From DATARH01 sp035935235 (GTDB lineage Bacteria; Pseudomonadota; Alphaproteobacteria; ATCC43930; CGMCC-115725): 16,828 bases of DNA. The position numbers were made by a program, and so were the translations under genes. The notes under the pieces are model-generated. The model had not been told where the DNA came from and made no database searches. It saw only the letters and a list, made by a program, of their open reading frames with translations. Of the stretch, positions 1-7,275 are shown piece by piece. Positions within the stretch are counted from its first letter, which is position 1. The number at the start of each line of letters is the position of its first letter. The stretch spans positions 1 through 16,828 of the forward strand of contig DASYXG010000347.1 of assembly GCA_035935235.1 (NCBI GenBank). The letters are read 5' to 3'.

Positions 1-1
1 A

Positions 2-1261
2 AGCTATGAGTTGACCGTCTCGCAGAAAACGCCGCCCACCCCCGGACAGCCGAAGAAACAGCCACTGCCGATCCCCATCGCTATGGGCCTTATCGGCCCC
101 AACGGCGACGAGCTGCCGACTCGCCTCGATGGCGAGACCACGGCACGGGATGGTACGCGATTGCTCGTTTGCGGCGAGGCGCGCCAGACCTTCCGCTTTG
201 TCGATGTCGCCGCCGCCCCCGTCCCGTCGCTGCTGCGCGGCTTCTCGGCGCCGGTAAAGCTGCAGGGCGTCCGGCTCGAGCGGCACAAGTTCCTCGCGAT
301 CCACGACACCGACCCGGTCGCGCGCTGGGACGCCGGGCAGCGTGCGGCGACAGCCGTGCTGATAGAGCGGGCCGCGCTGTGGCGCGACGGCAAGCGCTTG
401 CTTTCGCTCGATCCCGACCTCGTCGATGCGGCACGGCACAATCTCGCCGATTCGGCGCGCGACCGTGCCTTCGCCGCCGAGGCGCTGCTACTCCCCGGCG
501 AGCTGACCCTCGCCGACGAAATGACCGTGGTCGATGTCGAGGCAATCCACGCGGTGCGCGAGGAAGCGCGCGCGGCGATCGCCACCGCGCTCGCCGGCGA
601 GTTCGCCGCCGCCTATCGCGAACTCGCCGACCCCGGCCCTTACACGACCGATGGCGCCTCGATCGGCCGCCGCGCGCTGCGCAATGTTTGTCTCGGCTAT
701 CTCGCCGCCGGTAATTCGCGCGATGGCGCGCGGCTCGCCAAGGCGCAATTCGACGCCCAGCAGAATATGACTGATGTGCTCGCCGCACTGTCGGTCCTTG
801 CCGATATCGATTGTCCCGAACGCACGGCGGCGCTCGACGCCTTCTACCGGCGCTGGCAGGACGAACCGTTGGTCCTCGACAACTGGTTCTCGATCCAGGC
901 GCGCTCGGCTCTGCCAGGGACGATCGCGGCGGTGAAGGCGTTGACCCAACATCCCGCTTTCACCCGCGGCAACCCCAACCGCTGGCGCGCCCTCGTCAGC
1001 ACCTTCGCCAACGGCAATCGCCTGCATTTCCATGCGGGGAGCGGCGAGGGGTACGAATTTATCGCCGACGAGGTCCTCGCGATCGACCCGAGCAATCCGC
1101 AGCTTGCCGCGCGGGCGGTGCAGCCGCTTGGCCAGTGGCGGCGATTCGACCCGGCTCGTCAGGCGCTGATGAAGGCCCAACTGCAGCGTATCCACGACAC
1201 CAAGGGCCTCAGCACTAACACCTTCGAGATGGTGTCGAAGAGCCTGGCGGAGAGCGCATAG
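2..1261 (+). CDS. pepN: Aminopeptidase N (M1 family), C-terminal part, 5'-truncated by the window edge
   Basis: PepN is a cytoplasmic zinc aminopeptidase that removes N-terminal residues in peptide turnover. The reading frame is open from the first full codon, so the gene begins outside the window; about 419 residues are visible, roughly half of a usual PepN of about 870-890. It opens with SYELTVSQKTPPTPGQ, matching the region of E. coli PepN just after the catalytic domain (recalled as LTISQRTPPTPDQ). The beta-sandwich follows (FSAPVKL, then RWDAGQRAAT), then the all-helical C-terminal domain (RALRNVCLGYLA, NMTDVLAALS, FTRGNPNRWRALVSTFA, HFHAGSGEGYEF, QPLGQWRRFD). The GAMEN and HEXXH catalytic motifs must lie upstream and cannot be checked. 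A TTG at 11 is in frame but is an internal codon, not the start. The gene ends with TAG before a hairpin shared with the convergent OmpA gene. Family assignment is very secure. Confidence 0.96.
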   Translation, partial: SYELTVSQKTPPTPGQPKKQPLPIPIAMGLIGPNGDELPTRLDGETTARDGTRLLVCGEARQTFRFVDVAAAPVPSLLRGFSAPVKLQGVRLERHKFLAIHDTDPVARWDAGQRAATAVLIERAALWRDGKRLLSLDPDLVDAARHNLADSARDRAFAAEALLLPGELTLADEMTVVDVEAIHAVREEARAAIATALAGEFAAAYRELADPGPYTTDGASIGRRALRNVCLGYLAAGNSRDGARLAKAQFDAQQNMTDVLAALSVLADIDCPERTAALDAFYRRWQDEPLVLDNWFSIQARSALPGTIAAVKALTQHPAFTRGNPNRWRALVSTFANGNRLHFHAGSGEGYEFIADEVLAIDPSNPQLAARAVQPLGQWRRFDPARQALMKAQLQRIHDTKGLSTNTFEMVSKSLAESA

Positions 1262-1295
1262 CAGAAGGGCGGTCCGAAGACCGCCCCTCCTCTGC
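1262..1295. terminator. Hairpin between convergent pepN and OmpA genes, probable bidirectional terminator
   Basis: A perfect 8-bp stem GGGCGGTC (1267-1274) and GACCGCCC (1279-1286) closes a CGAA tetraloop. GCAGA at 1261-1265 can pair with TCTGC at 1291-1295 as an outer stem across short unpaired bases. It lies one base after the pepN stop and 13 bases before the OmpA stop, where a terminator serving both strands is expected. There is no clear T-run on either side, so termination strength is uncertain. Confidence 0.6.
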
Positions 1296-1308
1296 GCTCG
1301 CTCTATCG

Positions 1309-2439
1309 CTAGGGCGCCGTGATTTCGACGCGCCGGTTTTGCGGCTCGCGCACGCCGGCGGCGGTGGGCACGCGGTTATCGTTCTCGCCGCGGCCGGAAA
1401 CCACCATCTGGTTCTGCGGCACGCCGAGACGCGTCAGCGCCTTCGCCACATTATTGGCGCGCCGTTCGGAGAGCCGCTGGTTGTACCCGGCCGAGCCCGA
1501 GCGATCGGTGTACCCGGTTACCTGGATCTGCACTGGCGCGCCGGATTTGTAGGCATCGGCAGCCTGCTGGACGACCTGCTGGCCCTCCGGCGTGATCGTG
1601 TCCTTGTCCCAATCGAAGAACACGATGAACACCTTTGGCGCCGACGGCGGCGGGGCCGGTGTCGCGACCGGCATCGGCGGCGGCGGAGGCGGCGCCCCAA
1701 AGCGGTAGTTGACCTTGAACAACAACTCGTTGTCGCGCAGGCCAACGCGCCCGGTAACCGGGGCGGTCGACGTCGCGCCGGCGGTGACGATCGGCACCAA
1801 GCCCAGATTGACGCGCTCCGAACCGTAATCGGTGTAGCGATATTCGGCGGCGAGGGAGACGTTGTTGTTGAGCGCATACTCGACACCGGCGCCGGCCGTG
1901 GGCCCGACCAGGAGGGCCGAGCCCGATTTGGCGCTGCCGGGTGTGATCGCTGTCGGCGCGTAGGTCGCCTTGAGGTTCGCGTCGGCGATCGCGACGCCGC
2001 CGGTCGCGTAGATCAGGAACGGGTCGATGGCATAGCCGAGCCGCCCGCGCACCGATCCATTGACCGAGGACGAGGCGGTAAAGCTGCTACCCGGGGCAAT
2101 CCCCGGAACGCCCGGCGGATTCACAATGGTCGTGTTGGACGGGCCGCCACCCTTGATGTCGCCTTCAACGCCAAGGACGAAATTGTTGAATTGCCAGTTG
2201 TAGCCGATCTGGCCGCCGCCGGTGACCGTCGTGTCGGAATGATTGGTAAGGCTCAACCTGTTGCCGGTTGGCGATGCCAGGTTCGGCGCGACGCGGACCG
2301 ATCCAGGTGTCTGGCCCCAATCGGCGCCGAGGTCGAGGCCCCCGTAAGGGCCGCCCCAGACCACCCCGGACGTCTGCGCGCTGGCCGGGACGATAGAGGC
2401 GAGCAGCACCACCGCCGCCGCATTGATCGAGTAGCGCAT
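1309..2439 (-). CDS. OmpA-family outer-membrane protein: beta-barrel plus C-terminal peptidoglycan-binding domain
   Basis: This 376-residue protein probably anchors the outer membrane to peptidoglycan. Residues 1-21 form a signal peptide (hydrophobic AAAVVLLASIV, then PASA before QT). Residues about 25-248 are rich in Gly, Ser and aromatic residues and alternate as in 8-stranded Omp25/OmpA-like barrels; the block ends in VNYRF, a typical last strand. A Pro-rich linker (about 249-269, GAPPPPPP then PAPPPSAP) joins the OmpA-like domain (270-376) with TGYTDRSGSAGYNQRLSERRANNVAK-type sequence, in which D312 and R327 correspond to the diaminopimelate-binding D271 and R286 of E. coli OmpA. The ATG has a strong Shine-Dalgarno, GGAGGGG, at 2442-2448. 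The gene appears monocistronic: the upstream reductase gene ends 240 bp away, with AT-rich sequence between. The barrel subtype is less certain than the OmpA C-terminus. Confidence 0.93.
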   Translation of the reverse strand: MRYSINAAAVVLLASIVPASAQTSGVVWGGPYGGLDLGADWGQTPGSVRVAPNLASPTGNRLSLTNHSDTTVTGGGQIGYNWQFNNFVLGVEGDIKGGGPSNTTIVNPPGVPGIAPGSSFTASSSVNGSVRGRLGYAIDPFLIYATGGVAIADANLKATYAPTAITPGSAKSGSALLVGPTAGAGVEYALNNNVSLAAEYRYTDYGSERVNLGLVPIVTAGATSTAPVTGRVGLRDNELLFKVNYRFGAPPPPPPMPVATPAPPPSAPKVFIVFFDWDKDTITPEGQQVVQQAADAYKSGAPVQIQVTGYTDRSGSAGYNQRLSERRANNVAKALTRLGVPQNQMVVSGRGENDNRVPTAAGVREPQNRRVEITAP

Positions 2440-2441
2440 AA

Positions 2442-2448
2442 CCCCTCC
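2442..2448 (-). promoter_or_regulatory. Strong ribosome binding site of the OmpA-family gene
   Basis: On the minus strand GGAGGGG lies 2 bases before the ATG at 2439-2437, with its core GGAGG 4 bases away. It fixes the start codon and places the signal peptide at the N-terminus. The spacing is somewhat short. Confidence 0.6.
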
Positions 2449-2677
2449 GCCGCAGTTGACCCCAGCCGAAGGAGACCGCGCCCGCCAACCTCATGGTCAA
2501 CCTGAAGCGCAATTGCCTTGGCTCGCCGGGGCCAACAGGGCGAGAACGGGACAGTTCCTGATGACGAAAGAAGATTCACCTTGGGTGTAACACAATTGCC
2601 ACATATCGATAAGTTGAAGAAATAACGGCGCAATTCTCCAAAGAAATCGAAAGGAGAATATTCCGGAGATTATTTCT
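2449..2677. other. Intergenic region upstream of the OmpA gene, AT-rich in its distal half
   Basis: Positions about 2560-2677 are clearly richer in A/T than the surrounding genes and are the likeliest site for the minus-strand OmpA promoter, but I find no convincing -35/-10 pair. The region holds a 7-bp inverted repeat (ATTCTCC 2633-2639, GGAGAAT 2653-2659), which could act as a terminator stem for the upstream reductase gene or as an operator. It also has two direct copies of CAATTGCC (2510-2517 and 2593-2600). No plausible gene is seen here. Confidence 0.4.
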
Positions 2678-2697
2678 GCTAGAGATCGATCTCTAGC
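2678..2697. repeat. Perfect 20-bp palindrome overlapping the reductase stop codon
   Basis: GCTAGAGATCGATCTCTAGC is its own reverse complement. It covers the last five sense codons and the TAG of the minus-strand reductase gene, so as RNA it could fold back or allow dimer pairing at the 3' end of the operon. It is followed on the minus strand by AGAAATAATC, which is only weakly U-rich. A function in termination or RNA stability is inference. Confidence 0.6.
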
Positions 2698-3626
2698 ACC
2701 TCGCTCTTGGCGCGCGTGCAGCAAGTCAATATGAACTTCTTGCGATCGGCCGGATTGAGTATCTGATCACGGAAATCGGGTTCTCCGCCGAGATAGCGCG
2801 TGAGGCAGGTGCCGCAATAGCCAAGCTCGCACGAGGTATCGACCTTGACCCCTTGACGCCGCAGCGCGGTGGCGATCGACTCGTCGGCGCGCACCTCATA
2901 TTCGCCGCCGCGCTTGGCGAGCCGCACCCGAAACGGCAGATCCTCGCCGACCATCTCGGGGATCGCCGCCGCCGGCCCCTTGAAATACTCCGAGTGCACG
3001 GTGCGCGGCGGCCAGTGGATCGTCGCCCGCGCCACCGCGTCCATCAGCCCGGCAGGCCCGCAGTAATAAAGATGTGTGCCGGGCGGCGGCTCCTTGAGCA
3101 GCGAGACGACATCGAGCCCCTTTGACGGGTCGCCGCCATCATAATGAAACGTCGCCTTGCCGATTGCCGCGAGCAGCGACAATTCCTCGCGGAACACGGT
3201 GCGCTCCGGCGCGCGGCTGCAGTAATGCAGATGGAAATCGGCGCGGCGGCGCTTCAGCTCGGCGATCATCGCCATGATCGGGGTAATGCCGATGCCGCCG
3301 GCGATCAGCCAGTGCCGCTCCGCCCCCTCGGCCAGCGGAAAGAAATTGCGCGGCCACGAGACTTCGATGAGGTCGCCGGCCCGCGCCTCAGCGTGCAGCC
3401 GGTTCGAACCGTGCCCGTCTCTGTCCTTGAGCACGGCGATGCAATAGCGCCGCCGCTCGGCCGGGTCGTTCCACAGCGAGTAGTCGCGCAGCAGCCCTGG
3501 CGCGACCCGCACCGCGACGTGCGCCCCGGCGGTAAAGCGCGGCAGATCCCGCTCATTGGGATCAACCAGCTCGAAGCCGAGCACGTCCTCGGCGAGAAAG
3601 GTGATCGAGCGGATGCGCAGATGCAT
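2679..3626 (-). CDS. Oxygenase-type flavoprotein reductase with C-terminal [2Fe-2S] ferredoxin domain
   Basis: This 315-residue protein has the architecture of phthalate dioxygenase reductase and VanB: it takes electrons from NAD(P)H through a flavin to a plant-type [2Fe-2S] cluster for a partner oxygenase. Residues 1-100 form the flavin-binding barrel with RDYSLWN (47-53). Residues about 105-225 are the nucleotide-binding domain with GGIGITP (110-116) and YCGPAGLM (188-195). Residues about 232-315 are the ferredoxin domain with ligands C266, C271, C274 and C302 (CX4CX2CX27C). A TAA lies in frame just upstream (GCGATAAAGCCGCATG), so ATG 3626 is the first possible start; no good Shine-Dalgarno is seen. 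It follows pheT by 30 bp and is probably co-transcribed, an odd partner for PheRS. No oxygenase gene is in the window, so the substrate is unknown. Confidence 0.92.
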   Translation of the reverse strand: MHLRIRSITFLAEDVLGFELVDPNERDLPRFTAGAHVAVRVAPGLLRDYSLWNDPAERRRYCIAVLKDRDGHGSNRLHAEARAGDLIEVSWPRNFFPLAEGAERHWLIAGGIGITPIMAMIAELKRRRADFHLHYCSRAPERTVFREELSLLAAIGKATFHYDGGDPSKGLDVVSLLKEPPPGTHLYYCGPAGLMDAVARATIHWPPRTVHSEYFKGPAAAIPEMVGEDLPFRVRLAKRGGEYEVRADESIATALRRQGVKVDTSCELGYCGTCLTRYLGGEPDFRDQILNPADRKKFILTCCTRAKSEVLEIDL

Positions 3627-3656
3627 GCGGCTTTATCGCGCAGCATTGCGTACCTG

Positions 3657-6038
3657 TCACCCGCGCAGCGTTCCTCCCGTCGCCTTTTCGACCGCGGCGA
3701 CCAGTCGTTGCGAAAACACCTCGATCTCGGCGTCGGTCAATGTCGCCTCCTGTGGCTGCAGGGTGATCGCGATGGCGAGCGACTTCTTGCCCTCCGGCAG
3801 GCCCTTGCCCTCGTAAACGTCGAAGAGGCGGATGTCGGAAACCAGCTTACGGTCGACCCCGCGTGCCGCGCGCAAGAGGGTCTCGGCCGCCACATCGCGA
3901 TCGACGACAAAGGCGAAATCACGCTCCACCGGCTGGAACACCGAGAGCTTGACCGGCGGCCGCCGTCCCCCGCGCGGCAGCGGCACCGCTTCGATGAACG
4001 CCTCGAACGCGGCGACCGGGCCCCTCACGTCGAACGCGGCAAGGATTTCGGGATGTAGCTCGCCGAAATGGCCGAGCACGGTCGGCCCCAAGCGCAGCAC
4101 ACCGCTGCGGCCCGGGTGGAACCAGGTGGGCGGCTCGCCCGAGACCTGAACGTTGTCGATCGGAGCGCCGGCGGCTGCGAGCGCGGTCAGGGCGTCGGCC
4201 TTGGCGGCAAAGAGATCGGCCGCGCCCGGCCGGTCATGCCAATCGCGCGGCCCAAGCCGCCCGGCGCGCAGCCCCGCCGCAACGGTAACCTGGCCCTCGG
4301 GTGTGTCGCCGCGGTAAAGCGGCCCAACTTCGTAGAGCGCAATCTCGTCAATCCCGCGGTCGGCGTTGCGCCGTGCGGCCTCGACGAGCCCCGGCAGCAC
4401 CGACGGGCGCATCACATCGAGATCGGCGCTGATCGGGTTGACGAGGCGTAGCGCAGGTTGGCCGCCGCCAAAGCGCCCGGCCGCCCCGGCCGAGATGAAC
4501 GAGTAGGTCACCGCCTCGACAAGGCCGCGCGCGGCCAAGCTGCGCCGCACCAGCTCAGTACGGCGGCGGCGCGCATCGATCGCTGGCCGCGCGATAACCG
4601 TGTCGCGCGCCAGCGGCACCGGCGCGATCTCGTCGTAGCCCTTGACCCGCAGCACCTCCTCGACAAGGTCCGCCTCGCCGACGATGTCGCCGCGCCATGG
4701 TGGCGGGGTCACGCGCAGCCTGTCGCGTTCGCCCTCGACACCGAATCCCAAAACTTCGAGAATTTCCGTTGACTGAACCGGCGGCACCGCCAATCCACCC
4801 AACTCCGCGATACGGTTTTCGCGCAGGACGTATTCGCGGCGCCATTCCGGTACCGCGCCGGCAACGACGACCTGGGACGCCTCGCCGCCGCACAGCTCGA
4901 TGATCAGCCGGGTGGCGATCTCGAGGCCCGGCGCGGTGAATTCGGGATCGACGCCACGCTCGAACCGGTACCGCGCGTCGCTGATGATTTCGAGCCGCCG
5001 CCCCGTCGCGGCGGTGCGCACCGGATCAAACAGCGCCGCCTCGATAAAGACCTCGGTCGTCACCTCAGTGCAACTGGTCGGCTCTCCGCCGATGACGCCG
5101 CCGAGGCTCTGCACCCCATTAGCGTCGGCGATCGCGGTCACCTCGGGGTCAAGCACGTATTCGCGGCCATTGAGCGCCATCAGCTTTTCGCCGGCCTTCG
5201 CGAACCGCACCACTAGGTTGCCCTTCACCTTTCCGGCGTCGAAGACGTGCAGCGGCCGGTTGAGGTCGAAGGTGAGGAAATTGGTGATGTCGACCAGCGT
5301 CGAGATCGGGCGGAGGCCGATCGACTCGAGCCGCCGCTTCAGCCAATCCGGGCTCGGCCCGTTCTTCAGCCCGCGAATATGCCGTCCGAGGAACAGCGGG
5401 CACGCCTTCAGATCGGTCAACTCGATGCCGATCGGCGATTTGAATTTGCCGGGCACTTTCGTCTCGTCAAGCGGCTTTAATTTACCGACACCCGCCGCGG
5501 CGAGGTCACGAGCGATGCCGCGAACGCCGAGGCAATCGGCGCGGTTCGGCGTGACCTTGATGTCGATGACCGGGTCGCCCAGCCCGGCGTAATCGACATA
5601 GCGCGCGCCGACGGGCGCGTCGTCGGGCAGCTCGACGATGCCCTCATGGTCGTCGCTCAGCGCCAACTCATAGGCTGACATCAGCATGCCGCGCGAGGCG
5701 ACGCCGCGGATCGTGCTTTCCTCGAGTCTCTTCGCGGTGCGCGGCACGGTGATCCCGGCTGCGCCGAATACCCCCTTCATCCCGGTGCGCGCGTTTGGCG
5801 CGCCGCATACCACCTGCACCTCGCCGGCGCCGGCATCGACGACGCAAACCTTGAGCCGGTCGGCATTGGGGTGCTTCTCGGCCGAAACTACCCGCGCCAC
5901 CTTGAATGCGGCAAGCGACGCCGCCGGGTCCTCAACCCCGTCGACATCGTGGCCGAGCATGACGAGCCGCTCGACGATCTCGCCGACTGCGGCTTGGGTG
6001 TCGAGATGCGTCTTGAGCCAGGAGAGCGTCGTCTTCAC
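3657..6038 (-). CDS. pheT: Phenylalanyl-tRNA synthetase beta subunit
   Basis: PheT forms the alpha2-beta2 PheRS with PheS; it binds tRNA-Phe and edits mischarged Tyr-tRNA. At 793 residues it is full length. Domains in order: N-terminal TLSWLKTHLDTQA; EMAP-like tRNA-binding domain about 40-150 (EKHPNADRLKVCVVDAG, VVCGAPNARTGMKG); B3/B4 editing region about 210-385 (LVDITNFLTFDLNRPLHVFDA, GGVIGGEPTSC, RYRFERGVDPEF); B5 about 405-475 (PPWRGDIVGEADLVEEVLRVKGYDEI); the catalytic-like core (MRPSVLPGLVEAARRN); and FDX-ACB about 700-793 (PVERDFAFVVDRDV, LFDVYEGKGLPEGKKSLA). The start is GTG at 6038-6036, overlapping the pheS TGA as GTGA, with GAGGA 8 bases upstream, so it is translationally coupled to pheS. 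Nothing essential appears missing. Confidence 0.98.
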   Translation of the reverse strand: MKTTLSWLKTHLDTQAAVGEIVERLVMLGHDVDGVEDPAASLAAFKVARVVSAEKHPNADRLKVCVVDAGAGEVQVVCGAPNARTGMKGVFGAAGITVPRTAKRLEESTIRGVASRGMLMSAYELALSDDHEGIVELPDDAPVGARYVDYAGLGDPVIDIKVTPNRADCLGVRGIARDLAAAGVGKLKPLDETKVPGKFKSPIGIELTDLKACPLFLGRHIRGLKNGPSPDWLKRRLESIGLRPISTLVDITNFLTFDLNRPLHVFDAGKVKGNLVVRFAKAGEKLMALNGREYVLDPEVTAIADANGVQSLGGVIGGEPTSCTEVTTEVFIEAALFDPVRTAATGRRLEIISDARYRFERGVDPEFTAPGLEIATRLIIELCGGEASQVVVAGAVPEWRREYVLRENRIAELGGLAVPPVQSTEILEVLGFGVEGERDRLRVTPPPWRGDIVGEADLVEEVLRVKGYDEIAPVPLARDTVIARPAIDARRRRTELVRRSLAARGLVEAVTYSFISAGAAGRFGGGQPALRLVNPISADLDVMRPSVLPGLVEAARRNADRGIDEIALYEVGPLYRGDTPEGQVTVAAGLRAGRLGPRDWHDRPGAADLFAAKADALTALAAAGAPIDNVQVSGEPPTWFHPGRSGVLRLGPTVLGHFGELHPEILAAFDVRGPVAAFEAFIEAVPLPRGGRRPPVKLSVFQPVERDFAFVVDRDVAAETLLRAARGVDRKLVSDIRLFDVYEGKGLPEGKKSLAIAITLQPQEATLTDAEIEVFSQRLVAAVEKATGGTLRG

Positions 6039-7111
6039 GACAGCGGTCCTCGCACCGGCGCGGGGATGTCGAGCGGCAAGAATCCGTAATGCCGCAGCCA
6101 GCGCAGATCGCTGTCGTACATCGTGCGCAGATCGGGGATGCCGTATTTGAGCATCGCCACCCGCTCGATGCCCATCCCGAAGGCGAAACCCTGATACTCG
6201 TCGGGATCGATGCCGCAGTTGCGCAGCACCTGCGGATGTACCATCCCGGACCCGAGGATTTCGAGCCAGTCGCCGCCGGCGCCGATCTTCAATTCGCCGC
6301 CGGCCCGCGAGCAGCCGATATCGACCTCGGCCGATGGCTCGGTGAACGGGAAATAGCTCGGCCGGAAGCGCACCGGCAAATCATCGACATCGAAAAACGC
6401 GCGGCAGAATTCGATGAGGCAGCCCTTCAGGTGGCCCATATGGGTGGTGCGGTCGATCACCAGCCCCTCGACTTGATGGAACATCGGCGAGTGCGTCGCG
6501 TCATGGTCGCAGCGGAAGGTGCGGCCCGGCACGATGATGCGAAGCGGCGGCTTTTGCCGTTGCATCGTGCGGATCTGCACCGGCGAGGTGTGGGTGCGCA
6601 GCACCAGGCGCGAGCCGTCGGCGCGCTCTGGTAAATAGAACGTGTCGTGCTCCTGCCGCGCCGGGTGCTCGGGCGGGATGTTGAGCGCGGTGAAATTATA
6701 AAAATCGTCCTCGATATGCGGACCTTCGGCGACGACGAACCCCATCTCGCCAAAGATCGCGATGATCTCGTCGATAGTCTGGCTGATCGGGTGGATGCGG
6801 CCGACGGCACCGGGCGACACCGGCAGGGTCGCATCGGCGCGCTCGGCGGCGAGCCGCCCCGATAGCGCCGCGCGACCCAAATCGGCGGCGCGGGCCTCGA
6901 CGGCGGCAGCGACGGTATCTTTCAGCGTATTAAGACGGGCGCCGGCGTCGCGCCGTTGGTCTGCCGGCAGCGCGCCCAGCCCGCGCATCAGCCCGGTCAC
7001 CAACCCCTGCCGGCCGAGATATTTGATGCGCACCTGTTCGAGCGCATCGGGCGATGACGCCGCCCCAATCTCGGCGAGCACGGCCTCTTTTACCTGTTGC
7101 GGATCATCCAT
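6035..7111 (-). CDS. pheS: Phenylalanyl-tRNA synthetase alpha subunit
   Basis: PheS is the catalytic subunit of PheRS: it activates phenylalanine with ATP and charges tRNA-Phe in the cytoplasm. It has 358 residues, a normal length. An N-terminal coiled-coil tRNA-binding region (about 1-90, RIKYLGRQGLVTGLMRGLG) precedes the class II catalytic core: motif 1 near HPISQTIDEIIAIFGEMGF (107-125), motif 2 GRTFRCDHDATHSPMFHQVEG (196-216) and motif 3 GFAFGMGIERVAMLKYGIPDLR (308-329). FTEPSAEVDIGC (256-267) and EILGSGM (284-290) line the amino-acid pocket. The ATG has AAGGA (7118-7122) 6 bases upstream. A strong intrinsic-terminator-like hairpin ends only 22 bases before the ATG, so pheST expression is probably attenuated or separated from rplT. 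The 3' end overlaps pheT. Confidence 0.98.
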   Translation of the reverse strand: MDDPQQVKEAVLAEIGAASSPDALEQVRIKYLGRQGLVTGLMRGLGALPADQRRDAGARLNTLKDTVAAAVEARAADLGRAALSGRLAAERADATLPVSPGAVGRIHPISQTIDEIIAIFGEMGFVVAEGPHIEDDFYNFTALNIPPEHPARQEHDTFYLPERADGSRLVLRTHTSPVQIRTMQRQKPPLRIIVPGRTFRCDHDATHSPMFHQVEGLVIDRTTHMGHLKGCLIEFCRAFFDVDDLPVRFRPSYFPFTEPSAEVDIGCSRAGGELKIGAGGDWLEILGSGMVHPQVLRNCGIDPDEYQGFAFGMGIERVAMLKYGIPDLRTMYDSDLRWLRHYGFLPLDIPAPVRGPLS

Positions 7112-7133
7112 GATCGATCCTTGACCTTCACGC

Positions 7134-7165
7134 AGAAATAGAAAAGGGGCCGATTGCGGCCCCTT
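7134..7165 (-). terminator. Intrinsic terminator or attenuator between rplT and pheS
   Basis: On the minus strand AAGGGGCCG (7165-7157) pairs with CGGCCCCTT (7152-7144) around a 4-base loop, and TTTTCTATTTCT (7145-7134) follows at once. This is a standard rho-independent terminator. It lies in the 5' leader of pheS, 22 bases before its ATG. It therefore either ends the rpmI-rplT transcript with a pheS promoter hidden nearby, or it attenuates read-through into pheST. Confidence 0.88.
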
Positions 7166-7187
7166 CGTGACTCGCAGCGAAACAAGC

Positions 7188-7193
7188 GGGGCC
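7188..7193 (-). promoter_or_regulatory. Possible antiterminator arm upstream of the pheS terminator
   Basis: Minus-strand GGCCCC (7193-7188) is fully complementary to GGGGCC in the 5' arm of the pheS-leader terminator and lies about 24 bases before it. Pairing would disrupt the terminator. In the leader I do not see a convincing peptide with clustered Phe codons, so the signal that would choose between the structures is unknown. GC-rich six-base matches occur by chance in such DNA. Confidence 0.3.
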
Positions 7194-7230
7194 TAGCAGC
7201 TCGCTCCGCGCGTAAATCGGCCCGCAAGGT

Positions 7231-7257
7231 CGCCCCGGCGAAGGCCGGGGCCCACGC
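7231..7257. repeat. Short interspersed REP-like palindrome between rplT and pheS
   Basis: CGCCCCGGCGAAGGCCGGGG followed by CCCACGC contains an 8-bp stem (GCCCCGGC 7232-7239, GCCGGGGC 7244-7251) with a GAAG loop. From general knowledge this sequence type is an abundant intergenic palindrome in high-GC alphaproteobacteria and related genomes; its spurious translation contains the familiar VAPAKAGAH string. It lies about 20 bases past the rplT stop codon. Only one copy is present in this window, so membership in a repeat family rests on recognition, not on a count. Confidence 0.6.
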
Positions 7258-7275
7258 GCAACACGAGCCGGGTGA

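Noticed and set aside
1650..1700. Proline-codon tract that looks like a simple repeat
   Set aside because: It encodes the Pro-rich linker between barrel and peptidoglycan-binding domain, which is normal for OmpA proteins.
1339..2505. 388-codon plus-strand open frame opposite the OmpA gene
   Set aside because: The product is Arg/Gly/Asp-rich with no family features. The opposite strand has a signal peptide, a Shine-Dalgarno and a conserved OmpA domain. Long antisense frames are common in high-GC DNA.
3144..4058. 304-codon plus-strand open frame across the reductase and pheT
   Set aside because: It spans the junction of two real minus-strand genes and its composition is typical of antisense shadow.
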